36,431 bases of DNA from the NCBI GenBank assembly GCA_002299915.1, contig DBOG01000021.1, positions 2,461 to 38,891 of the forward strand, in the 5' to 3' direction. Both the position numbers and the translations under genes were made by a program. Numbering within the stretch: the first letter of the stretch is position 1; every line of letters starts with the position of its first letter. The notes below the pieces were generated by a model. It was not told where the DNA came from. It saw only the letters and a program-made list of their open reading frames with translations, and did no database searches. Positions 7,875 through 14,779 of the stretch are shown here, piece after piece. Origin of the DNA: Proteobacteria bacterium UBA652 (GTDB lineage: Bacteria > Pseudomonadota > Gammaproteobacteria > Nitrosococcales > Methylophagaceae).

Positions 7875-8353
7875 TGCGAGCATTTATTGGCTTAGGTAGC
7901 AATTTAGAAGATCCGATTGCACAAGTGAATGATGCGATTGCCTTATTGGATGAAACCAATGGCTTGGAGCGGATCGCGACATCATTGCTTTATGCCAGCC
8001 CGCCCATGGGACCACAAGATCAACCAGATTACATTAATGCCGTGGTTGAAGTTGAAACCTTATTAGCGCCATTAGCAGTGTTGAATGCGCTGCAATCAAT
8101 TGAAAATTGTCAGGGTCGGGTGCGTGAACGTCGCTGGGGGCCCAGAACATTAGATCTAGATTTACTGGCGTATGGCGAAGTGGTGATGCATGATGAACGA
8201 TTACAATTACCACATCCTGGCATTGCAGAACGTGCTTTTGTACTGGTGCCGTGGGCAGAAATTGCAGCCGATTTTGAGATTATAGGTTTGGATAAAGTAC
8301 AGGTATTAGCGGATGCATGCCCATTAGCAGGATTGGAAAAAATAAATACATGA
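7874..8353 (+). CDS. folK: 2-amino-4-hydroxy-6-hydroxymethyldihydropteridine pyrophosphokinase (HPPK)
   Basis: FolK transfers pyrophosphate from ATP to the pterin alcohol, preparing it for dihydropteroate synthase. At 159 residues it has the E. coli length. It begins with the family signature FIGLGSNLEDP, then YASPPMGPQDQPDYINAVVEVET, and ends the active site with RRWGPRTLDLDLL, where Asp94 and Asp96 are the magnesium ligands. The start overlaps the pcnB stop (TGATG) and the end overlaps the kinase gene start (ATGA). Both overlaps support the chosen coordinates and a shared transcript. Confidence 0.97.
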   Translation: MRAFIGLGSNLEDPIAQVNDAIALLDETNGLERIATSLLYASPPMGPQDQPDYINAVVEVETLLAPLAVLNALQSIENCQGRVRERRWGPRTLDLDLLAYGEVVMHDERLQLPHPGIAERAFVLVPWAEIAADFEIIGLDKVQVLADACPLAGLEKINT

Positions 8354-9003
8354 GTCAGCAAGATTTACCGCAGCGTTATATCGTTGTTGAAGGGCCGATA
8401 GGGGTTGGAAAAACGAGTTTAGTCAAGCGCTTGGCCAAAAATTTTTCAGGCGTGACTTTATTAGAAGAGCCAGAGCATAATCCTTTTTTAGAAAAGTTTT
8501 ATGCTAATCCCAAAGACTCCGCCTTACCAACACAGTTGAGTTTTTTAATGCAACGGGTGCGGTTAAGTGAGCAGGTAAAACAAGATGATTTGTTTCATCA
8601 TTTGCACATCGCTGATTTTATGGTTGAAAAAGATCGTATTTTTGCTCAGATCACACTAGATGATGATGAACTTGGATTATATAATATGGTCTATGACAAT
8701 CTAACAATGCATCATCGCACACCTGATTTAGTGGTGTATTTACATGCGCCATTGCCCGCGCTGAAAGCGCGGATTGCACAACGTGGCATTACCTATGAGC
8801 AGCGGATGGATAAGAATTATTTGCAGAAATTATCCGATAGTTATGCCCATTTTTTCCATTATTATGATGCAGGGCCGCTATTGATTGTAAATGCACAAGA
8901 TATTGATTTAGTGCATAGTGAAGCTGATTATCAGAACCTATTAACACAGATCAAAACAACCACAGCAGGGCGGCATTATTACAATCCCCTCGCAGAGAAA
9001 TAA
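8350..9003 (+). CDS. Deoxynucleoside kinase family protein (dNK/deoxyguanosine kinase type)
   Basis: The protein belongs to the deoxynucleoside kinase family that phosphorylates salvaged deoxynucleosides; the exact nucleoside cannot be read from the sequence. From the ATG at 8350, whose ATGA overlaps the folK stop, it has 217 residues. It begins RYIVVEGPIGVGKTSLVKRL with a Walker A loop at 15-22. A middle segment YLHAPLPALKARIAQRG, followed by a family-typical arginine-containing lid region, leads to the C-terminal helix SYAHFFHYYD. A longer frame starts upstream at 8317 inside folK but adds residues not expected for the family. The folK-kinase-panB order recurs in other gammaproteobacteria. 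Confidence 0.88.
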   Translation: MSQQDLPQRYIVVEGPIGVGKTSLVKRLAKNFSGVTLLEEPEHNPFLEKFYANPKDSALPTQLSFLMQRVRLSEQVKQDDLFHHLHIADFMVEKDRIFAQITLDDDELGLYNMVYDNLTMHHRTPDLVVYLHAPLPALKARIAQRGITYEQRMDKNYLQKLSDSYAHFFHYYDAGPLLIVNAQDIDLVHSEADYQNLLTQIKTTTAGRHYYNPLAEK

Positions 9004-9004
9004 A

Positions 9005-9805
9005 GTGTCGAGACTGAACCTAAACCAACTCCAAAAAATGAAAATAGCGGGTGACAAAATCACCATGCTTACGGCCTATGACGCTAGTTTTAGCAAGGTG
9101 CTAGATGCGGCGGGTGTGGATATGATTTTGGTGGGTGATTCTTTGGGTACCGTGGTGCAAGGACATGAAAGTACCGTGCCGGTAACGGTAGACGATATGA
9201 TTTACCACTGCCGCCATGTCTTGCGCGGTAGTCAGCGTGCGTTTGTGGTAATTGATATGCCGTTTATGAGTTATGCGACACCGCAACAAGCCGCTCAAAA
9301 TGCTGCCCGTTTGATGACCAGTGGTGGTGCACAAATGGTGAAGTTGGAAGGGGGTGGTGTGGTGATGGAAGAAACCGTACGAGAACTGACCGAACGCGGT
9401 ATTCCTGTGTGTGGACACCTTGGTTTATTGCCACAATCAGAGCATCGTTTAAGTGGCTATCAATCCCATAAATGGAGTGAGGAAACGGTAAAACAATTAT
9501 TAGAAGATGCCAAAGGATTGCAGCAAGCAGGTGCTGAAATGGTGGTACTGGCTTGTGTGCCTGCAACCGTTGGCGCACAAATAACAGCGGCTTTGACAAT
9601 TCCAGTGCTTGGATTTGGTGCAGGGCGCGCGTGTGATGGTCAAGTATTGATTTTATACGATATGCTCGGTATCTCGGCTGGGAAAGCACAACCTTTTAAT
9701 CATGACTTTTTAGTGGATACGGGAGAAATATTGGCAGCCATTAAGAAATATGTGGAGGATGTGAAAAGTGGTGATTTCCCGCAGGTTCAGCACGAATACG
9801 AATGA
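9005..9805 (+). CDS. panB: 3-methyl-2-oxobutanoate hydroxymethyltransferase
   Basis: PanB makes ketopantoate from alpha-ketoisovalerate using methylene-tetrahydrofolate. The 266-residue TIM-barrel protein shows LTAYDASFSKVLD near 22, the metal-binding MILVGDSLGTVVQGHEST near 40, VKLEGGG near 113, and GHLGLLPQS near 137. The GTG start at 9005, one base after the kinase stop, aligns with the E. coli N-terminus (LQKMK against LQKCK); an internal ATG at 9038 would lose this conserved stretch. The AGAGAAA upstream can serve as ribosome site. The stop overlaps the panC ATG by four bases. Confidence 0.97.
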   Translation: MSRLNLNQLQKMKIAGDKITMLTAYDASFSKVLDAAGVDMILVGDSLGTVVQGHESTVPVTVDDMIYHCRHVLRGSQRAFVVIDMPFMSYATPQQAAQNAARLMTSGGAQMVKLEGGGVVMEETVRELTERGIPVCGHLGLLPQSEHRLSGYQSHKWSEETVKQLLEDAKGLQQAGAEMVVLACVPATVGAQITAALTIPVLGFGAGRACDGQVLILYDMLGISAGKAQPFNHDFLVDTGEILAAIKKYVEDVKSGDFPQVQHEYE

Positions 9806-10650
9806 AAACAGTTACCCGCGTCGCTGAACTGCGCCAGCAAATATCAGACTGGAAAAAAGCAGGGCAGCGTATTGCACTGGTGCCGACAATGGGTAATCTA
9901 CATCAAGGCCATTTATCGTTGGTGAAGCAGGCAAAAGATGTCGCCGATAAAGTCGTTGTTAGTATTTTTATTAATCCGCTGCAATTTGATGATACCAGTG
10001 ATTTATCGGCTTACCCTAGAACCGAAGGTGCAGATGCAGAAAAGTTAGCACAAGTCGCCTGCGATTTGATATTTATGCCGTCGCTAACAGAGGTTTATCC
10101 GCAAGACATGGCGGCGCAAACCAAAATCATGGTATCAGGTGCGGATGATATCTTATGTGGTGCTCGGCGACCAGGGCATTTTGCGGGTGTGGCGACAGTG
10201 GTGAATAAATTATTCAATATGATACAGCCAGATATAGCCATCTTTGGGGAGAAAGATTATCAGCAGCTTTGGGTGATCAACAAAATGGTGGCAGATCTAA
10301 GCTTGCCAATTAGAATCATAGGTGGCGAGATTGTGCGTGAGTCTAGTGGCTTAGCAATGAGTTCTCGCAACCAGTATTTAACAGAATCACAGCGTATGCA
10401 AGCTGCTGGACTCTACCAGACATTGCTGACAGTTAAGCAGCAACTGCAAGCTGGAGAGAAAGATTTTGTGCTCATCGAAAATCAAGCCAAATTAAGTTTA
10501 ACGGAAAAGGGATTTGACCCTGATTATATTGAAATCCGTCGTGCTTTTGATCTGGCTTTGCCAGTAGAAGGTGATATGAGTTTGAGACTGTTAGCGGCTG
10601 CCAAAATGGGCAATGCACGATTGATAGACAATATTGCGGTGCAGCTGTAA
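9802..10650 (+). CDS. panC: Pantothenate synthetase (pantoate-beta-alanine ligase)
   Basis: PanC condenses pantoate with beta-alanine through a pantoyl-adenylate. The 282-residue protein has the class I nucleotidyltransferase motif PTMGNLHQGH with His34 and His37, then VVSIFINPLQF near 50, GHFAGVATVVNKLFN near 126 and FGEKDYQQL near 149, followed by the KMSKS-like region REssGLAMSSRN near 180. It overlaps panB by ATGA and closes the translationally coupled run that began with ribBX. Its substrate beta-alanine is made by PanD encoded immediately downstream. Confidence 0.97.
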   Translation: MKTVTRVAELRQQISDWKKAGQRIALVPTMGNLHQGHLSLVKQAKDVADKVVVSIFINPLQFDDTSDLSAYPRTEGADAEKLAQVACDLIFMPSLTEVYPQDMAAQTKIMVSGADDILCGARRPGHFAGVATVVNKLFNMIQPDIAIFGEKDYQQLWVINKMVADLSLPIRIIGGEIVRESSGLAMSSRNQYLTESQRMQAAGLYQTLLTVKQQLQAGEKDFVLIENQAKLSLTEKGFDPDYIEIRRAFDLALPVEGDMSLRLLAAAKMGNARLIDNIAVQL

Positions 10651-10662
10651 AAACTGGGAATA

Positions 10663-10671
10663 TGGTATAAT
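10663..10671 (+). promoter_or_regulatory. Extended -10 promoter of panD
   Basis: TGGTATAAT is a perfect -10 hexamer with the TG extension; no good -35 hexamer is seen at 16-18 bases upstream, as is usual for extended -10 promoters. A strong ribosome site AGGGGAG at 10695-10701 and the panD ATG at 10708 follow, giving a leader of roughly 30 bases. panD can therefore be expressed apart from panB-panC. Confidence 0.6.
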
Positions 10672-10707
10672 TTTTCGGGTAAAAGACATATTAAAGGGGA
10701 GAACAAT

Positions 10708-11088
10708 ATGAACCTAACTGTATTAAAATCAAAGCTTCACCGTGCATGCGTGACGCATTCAGAAGTGGACTATGAAGGTTCTTGTGCGATTGATGGTGAT
10801 TTGATGGTGGAAGCTGGGATCCATGAATATGAACAAATCATGATTTATAACGTCACCAATGGCGAACGGTTTACTACCTATGCGATTCGTGCCGAAGCAG
10901 GATCAAAAATTATCTCTGTTAATGGTGCAGCAGCGCATCGTGCGTCCCCTAGCGATCGGATCATTATTTGTACCTATGCGGCGATGGCTGCTGAAAAAGT
11001 GGCCGATTACAAGCCCATCTTAGTATATTTAGATGAAGAGAATAATGTGACGCATACGCGGCAAGCCATTCCCGTGCAAGCGGCATAG
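10708..11088 (+). CDS. panD: Aspartate 1-decarboxylase proenzyme
   Basis: PanD decarboxylates aspartate to beta-alanine for pantothenate synthesis. It is a pyruvoyl enzyme made as a proenzyme. The self-cleavage bond Gly24-Ser25 is present in DYEGSCAIDGDLM, and Ser25 would become the pyruvoyl group. Downstream are the family segments YEQIMIYNVTNGERFTTYAI and NGAAAHRASPSDRIIICTYA. The 126-residue length equals E. coli PanD. Maturation in enterobacteria needs PanZ/PanM, which is not seen here. The gene has its own promoter and is followed by a palindromic repeat. Confidence 0.98.
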   Translation: MNLTVLKSKLHRACVTHSEVDYEGSCAIDGDLMVEAGIHEYEQIMIYNVTNGERFTTYAIRAEAGSKIISVNGAAAHRASPSDRIIICTYAAMAAEKVADYKPILVYLDEENNVTHTRQAIPVQAA

Positions 11089-11100
11089 TAATCCTCGTTT

Positions 11101-11169
11101 TGTCATCTCGACGTAAGGGAGATCTTAATTGTTTAACCATGAGATTCTTCCGCTACGGTCAGAATGACA
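11101..11169. repeat. Palindromic intergenic repeat (TGTCAT...ATGACA)
   Basis: A 69-base element bounded by TGTCAT and ATGACA fills most of the panD-yqhA gap. The two arms are imperfect inverted copies: the left begins TGTCATCTCGACGTA, and the right read in reverse begins TGTCATTCTGACCGTAG. The words GGGAGATCTT and GAGATTCTTC form the inner arms. From memory, this sequence type (CATTCTGAC..GAAGAATCTC) recurs as dispersed repeats in many bacterial genomes. No open frame or terminator tract is present. Confidence 0.65.
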
Positions 11170-11203
11170 GCAACTATATTATTAACACAAGAGCATTAGC
11201 ACG

Positions 11204-11731
11204 ATGAATATAAAAAAAATAGAGCACATATTTGAAACATTCCTGTGGAACACTCGTTTTGTGGTGGTGATTGCCGTTATCGCTAGCTTGATCACTGCTT
11301 TTGCGATGTTCTATATGGCGACGATTGATGTGTATTATTTAATCTCACATCTTGGAGAATATACTTCTCTTGGTGGTGATATTGAGGCACAAAAAACGCT
11401 ACGTTCTCAAACAGTAACGCATATTGTAGAAGTGGTTGATGGTTATTTGTTAGCCACGGTATTGCTTATTTTTGCGTTGGGCTTATATGAACTATTTGTG
11501 AGTAAAATAGATCAAGCTGAAGATACCGATCATTCTTCCGTGTTAGCTATCAATAGCCTTGATGATCTTAAAACACGGTTAGGCCGTGTTATCCTAATGA
11601 TCTTAATCGTTAATTTCTTCGAGCATGCGATTAATATGGAATTTCATAATGCGTTCGAATTATTAGCATTGGCGGGGGGGATCGCGCTGATTGGCTTAAC
11701 GCTTTACCTCACGCATGCAGAGGCACATTAA
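11204..11731 (+). CDS. YqhA family (UPF0114) inner-membrane protein
   Basis: The 175-residue protein resembles the YqhA/UPF0114 membrane family, whose function is not established. The sequence shows about four hydrophobic segments: residues 19-39, 77-99, 128-143 and 150-169. The stretch VDGYLLATVLLIFALGLYEL followed by FVSKID corresponds to the conserved VDMTLVGGLL..YENFVSQLD region of E. coli YqhA. The LDDLKTRLGRVILMILIVNFFEH part also fits. The gene stands alone between a repeat and the convergent accessory operon. The ATG at 11204 is the only plausible start, with weak ribosome binding. Confidence 0.8.
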   Translation: MNIKKIEHIFETFLWNTRFVVVIAVIASLITAFAMFYMATIDVYYLISHLGEYTSLGGDIEAQKTLRSQTVTHIVEVVDGYLLATVLLIFALGLYELFVSKIDQAEDTDHSSVLAINSLDDLKTRLGRVILMILIVNFFEHAINMEFHNAFELLALAGGIALIGLTLYLTHAEAH

Positions 11732-11745
11732 GCCTCTTATTATTT
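11719..11745. terminator. Putative bidirectional terminator between yqhA and the accessory operon
   Basis: AGAGGC (11719-11724) pairs with GCCTCT (11732-11737) across a 7-base loop and is followed by TATTATTT. It overlaps the yqhA stop codon and lies between two convergent genes. The stem is short, so strength is uncertain. Confidence 0.45.
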
Positions 11746-11752
11746 AATCACT

Positions 11753-12343
11753 TTACTCTGCAGCCAATTTCTGCTCAAATTGGCTGAGTGAATCACAGGC
11801 TTTGGCTAAATCAGTCGTAGAATACTCACCAACCTCGGTTGATAGTTTCATATAAGCAGGTACTTCGTCGTTGGTGATTTTGCCATCGGAGACAAGCGCT
11901 GCTTGTTGTTGGATGGCAATACCATAGCGTTCCCATAAAGTAGTAGAGGAGCAATCTGCGCTCTCTGTTTGCGCTCCTACGGTAACCGGCGCCACTTGGT
12001 AGCCCTCTGGGGCATATTTTGCCATTAAAGCATCAGATTGTGTGCAAATTTCGGGGTTTACTGGATCTGAAGATTGGATGTTAGGATTGTTATCATATTC
12101 TTCGCTGAGCAAAATGCCAACTGCAGCTGATTCTTCGGCCATGGCCAGTCTTTTCTGCTCTAGGGCGGGAGAAGGTTCACCACTCTTTTCCATTTCTGCA
12201 ATAAATTGACGGTTATACACTTGCATCATATTATTGAATTCAATCTGTTTTGTTTGTGCTTCTTTATATGTGCACGAGGCCATTGCAGGTGTGCTGACAA
12301 GTGATGTCAATGATAAGGCGAACAGGAGAGATGGTGTTTTCAT
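11753..12343 (-). CDS. Predicted secreted four-cysteine protein, unknown function
   Basis: No family is recognised. From the ATG at 12343 the 196-residue product starts with a clear signal peptide (lysine, then LLFALSLTSLVSTP, cleavage near AMA-SC). The mature part is acidic and glutamine-rich with cysteines at 24, 100, 131 and 183, suggesting two disulfides in the periplasm or outside the cell. The first half (to about residue 80) looks helical. A lipobox reading is weak (MASC). Longer upstream in-frame starts lie inside the neighbouring gene and lack the signal-peptide position, so they were not used. It is the last gene of the four-gene minus-strand operon, 25 bases after the previous one. 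Confidence 0.75.
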   Translation of the reverse strand: MKTPSLLFALSLTSLVSTPAMASCTYKEAQTKQIEFNNMMQVYNRQFIAEMEKSGEPSPALEQKRLAMAEESAAVGILLSEEYDNNPNIQSSDPVNPEICTQSDALMAKYAPEGYQVAPVTVGAQTESADCSSTTLWERYGIAIQQQAALVSDGKITNDEVPAYMKLSTEVGEYSTTDLAKACDSLSQFEQKLAAE

Positions 12344-12368
12344 ATTAATATTCCATGTGTTTAATAAA

Positions 12369-13073
12369 TTAATTTGATTTAAGCCATGCTTGGTAAGCAT
12401 TATTATCATAGAAATCTTGAAAGTCGCCAAAGTCAGGATCGTCATCTAATATTGCTTTAACGATTTCGAATGCTTCGGTGTCTTTCTTGAGTTTTAATAG
12501 GATCCGTACTTTAGTATCGTAAATATAATGATGTTCTTCGCCTTGGATATGAGGCAAGGTATTATCAATAACCGCTAAGGCTTTATTTAAGTCGACAGCG
12601 CTTTTTGCATCTTCCATCAAATACCAAGCTAGGCCATTGCCGGCTTCGCGATACACTTCCATCCGGAAAGCACCTTCTTCAGTAAATACCCATTCCCCTG
12701 TATTTGTTTCCGCATCAAGGAAGTGCAGCACATTTTTGGCGACATTTAAATAATCTTGACGGTTCCCTGGGCCAAAATCAGAACCATCCGTATCAAACGA
12801 TGATTTTAATAAGCCATATTGTGTCCAGAGATAATCATATTCACTGATTGCTGCACCTTTGCTGACTTTTTGGAGTGCTTTAACCAATAAGCCTCTGGCC
12901 GTGCTGGGTTCTGGGTATACCAACGAAGCTCCTTCAGATACTAATTCATGCACATCATCACTGCTATCATCTGCAATAGGATATTGCTGATAGGTAAAGG
13001 TAGGTAAGGAAGCGGCCATAACCGAGGTAGAAAACAACAGGCCAAATAAGGTAATAGAAAGTAAGTTTTTCAT
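12369..13073 (-). CDS. Predicted secreted helical (TPR-like) protein, unknown function
   Basis: The 234-residue product has a signal peptide (MKNLLSITLFGLLFSTSVMA, cleavage before AS). The mature part consists of amphipathic helices with alternating small and aromatic residues, for example ALAVIDNTLPHIQGEEHHYIYDTKVRILLKL read in pieces around 167-195, then AFEIVKAILDDDPDF and a terminal segment ending AYQAWLKSN. This pattern suggests a tetratricopeptide-like solenoid, but no domain is assigned with confidence. It lies 43 bases after the SUKH gene and 25 before the four-cysteine protein, all on the minus strand. Confidence 0.75.
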   Translation of the reverse strand: MKNLLSITLFGLLFSTSVMAASLPTFTYQQYPIADDSSDDVHELVSEGASLVYPEPSTARGLLVKALQKVSKGAAISEYDYLWTQYGLLKSSFDTDGSDFGPGNRQDYLNVAKNVLHFLDAETNTGEWVFTEEGAFRMEVYREAGNGLAWYLMEDAKSAVDLNKALAVIDNTLPHIQGEEHHYIYDTKVRILLKLKKDTEAFEIVKAILDDDPDFGDFQDFYDNNAYQAWLKSN

Positions 13074-13116
13074 TGTGGTTTGTAAGTCCTTATTATAAAT
13101 ATGTTAGTCAAATTTG

Positions 13117-13710
13117 TTAGATATTATACAACACCTCTAAACGAAGGAAAATTCTTTTTTCAGCTGCTGCCAAAGAGGTTAAAGACTCGACAAACTCCGT
13201 AAAACTATTGGCAACAAAATCCATTGTATTATTCTGTTCTGAACCCCAGGTTTCTTCGATAGCATACCAAAGCCATATTTTGCCATAATCTTCATCAGAT
13301 AAGTCGATCAATAACATCTCATTCTCGGTATTGATAGGCAGCATATGGTCTGGAATTCTAGGGCCCGCATCAAAATGAGGTGAATCTCCTGTTAAGATGG
13401 TGTAGGTTTTTATCATCTCATCAGCAGTCGCAAAAGTACTGATGCCTGTTGAATATTCACTGGCTTCGAGCCCTGCAAAAAACCGGGAGCCATTAACGAC
13501 CTGCGCCACAACAAAGCCTATAGGATCATCAATGGTGCCAATCCCAGTGTCTACCCCTGCATATTGCGTGAGGAAGGATACAAAATCAGGGGGCAGTTTT
13601 TTTGAAACCAGCTGTTCGATAGCGTTGATTTGTTGAGGTGTGCAAGGGGCTTTGTAGCCTTGTTGGGCATCGCTATCCCAATAGGCTAATGCGGCTTTAT
13701 CTATGTTCAT
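13117..13710 (-). CDS. SMI1/KNR4 (SUKH) domain protein
   Basis: The 197-residue product shows the SUKH pattern: an N-terminal helix INAIEQLVSKKLPPDFVSFL (28-47) followed by TQYAG, a glycine-rich turn, a middle IPDHMLPINTENEMLLIDLS and YGKIWLWYAI, and a C-terminal helix with FVANSFTEFVESL. SUKH proteins are widespread, and many are immunity proteins of polymorphic and contact-dependent toxins; others have housekeeping roles. There is no signal peptide, unlike the other three genes of the operon. Its ATG lies two bases after the stop of the upstream gene, so the two are probably translated together. No toxin, Rhs or CdiA gene is in the window. Confidence 0.8.
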   Translation of the reverse strand: MNIDKAALAYWDSDAQQGYKAPCTPQQINAIEQLVSKKLPPDFVSFLTQYAGVDTGIGTIDDPIGFVVAQVVNGSRFFAGLEASEYSTGISTFATADEMIKTYTILTGDSPHFDAGPRIPDHMLPINTENEMLLIDLSDEDYGKIWLWYAIEETWGSEQNNTMDFVANSFTEFVESLTSLAAAEKRIFLRLEVLYNI

Positions 13711-13712
13711 GC

Positions 13713-14708
13713 TTAATAGAAAATATCGTTGTAGCTGAAGTAGTAATAAAGTATTGTCTTACCTGAACCATCCTCGCTTTCACCATAAGATAATCCGGCA
13801 TCTAAGGTTTTATCTTTATAGACAGGCAGGGCGTCTGTTGCACCTAGCGTATCGGAAATAAAACGTTCAACAAAATGATCTTTTAAGAAAGTGAAAAATA
13901 GTCCACATTGGTCTGCATCAACATTATCCCACCTGCCTTCATAATCCCCTTCAGTGAGGATCGTATAGGAAACAACGGGTTCACCCTCACACATTGATTT
14001 AGTTTCATCATGAAATAAATAATAGACATCCTCCATATCTTGAAAGAAGGCTTTATTTTTTTCAATGCCCGGATGGTGGTTGAATTGTTCGGTAGTATAG
14101 TCGTAACCATTTTGATAGATATCATCAATAGAACGTTGTTTATTTAAGGGAAAGAAGTCGGCTGGGTAGCCATATTGCGTGATCATATCGATATACACTT
14201 TAGGTAAACCAATATCATGCTGGGTTTGATACGCTTTTACGGAGGCAATTGTTTCCTGATGGGAAAAGGTAAGCATCGGAATTTGAATATCTGTGGGTAA
14301 TTGATTGTTTATCTCGCTAATGATTGCATGATAAGTTTTAAATAATTGGTCAATATTGTCAGCATTATTTAGTAAGTTAAAATCGTCCCCCATATTCAGG
14401 ATAAAACTTTCACCGGTACCTAAGAGGGTTTCTATGCCCGTTTCTTCATAATTTTCTCGGCGGAGTTCGCCTTTGATTGAGAAACTATGTACCCTCTTCG
14501 TTGGTTGGAATTTACAGTTATCTTTGGAGTTAGCGAATAAACCCTTCTTGATATGCAATTCACAGGTCTCTCCAGTATCGAAGCTCAGGGTAATATGCTC
14601 TTCTTCTTGGCCATAACTGAGTTCCGTTGAGAATTCAATATTGCCAGCGGCATAGACACTGGTGGAGAGAAAGCTTAAAGCGATTAAAGTTGTTTTTAAT
14701 AAGGGCAT
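13713..14708 (-). CDS. Predicted secreted protein with degenerate SUKH-like segment
   Basis: From the ATG at 14708 the product has 331 residues with a signal peptide (MPLLKTTLIALSFLSTSVYA, cleavage before AG). The first mature domain (about 21-110) is beta-rich with cysteines 49 and 65, a possible disulfide. The second part (about 150-310) begins VKAYQTQHDIGLPKVYIDMI and TQYGYP, a helix-LP-x-x-Y pattern like the SUKH fold, followed by acidic segments. The SUKH reading is tentative. An in-frame ATG at 14795 would remove the signal peptide from the N-terminus and run into the divergent gene, so it was rejected. It is the first gene of the minus-strand operon. Confidence 0.7.
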   Translation of the reverse strand: MPLLKTTLIALSFLSTSVYAAGNIEFSTELSYGQEEEHITLSFDTGETCELHIKKGLFANSKDNCKFQPTKRVHSFSIKGELRRENYEETGIETLLGTGESFILNMGDDFNLLNNADNIDQLFKTYHAIISEINNQLPTDIQIPMLTFSHQETIASVKAYQTQHDIGLPKVYIDMITQYGYPADFFPLNKQRSIDDIYQNGYDYTTEQFNHHPGIEKNKAFFQDMEDVYYLFHDETKSMCEGEPVVSYTILTEGDYEGRWDNVDADQCGLFFTFLKDHFVERFISDTLGATDALPVYKDKTLDAGLSYGESEDGSGKTILYYYFSYNDIFY

Positions 14709-14767
14709 ATATGGCTTGTCTTTTGTTGAAAATAGATTGTTTTTTACCTTGATATTCAGGATGCCGT

Positions 14768-14773
14768 TATAAT
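14768..14773 (+). promoter_or_regulatory. Candidate -10 element giving a leaderless transcript
   Basis: TATAAT ends six bases before the ATG at 14780, so transcription would start at or next to the start codon. There is no Shine-Dalgarno sequence between them. The -35 is unclear: TTTACC at 14743-14748 lies 19 bases away and TTGATA at 14749-14754 only 13. Confidence 0.4.
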
Positions 14774-14779
14774 GATAGC

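Noticed and set aside
8317..8349. Upstream ATG for the deoxynucleoside kinase
   Set aside because: It lies inside folK, adds residues not seen in the family, and the ATGA overlap at 8350 fits the operon pattern.
12344..12445. N-terminal extension of the four-cysteine secreted protein
   Set aside because: It overlaps the upstream gene and would bury the signal peptide at residue 35.
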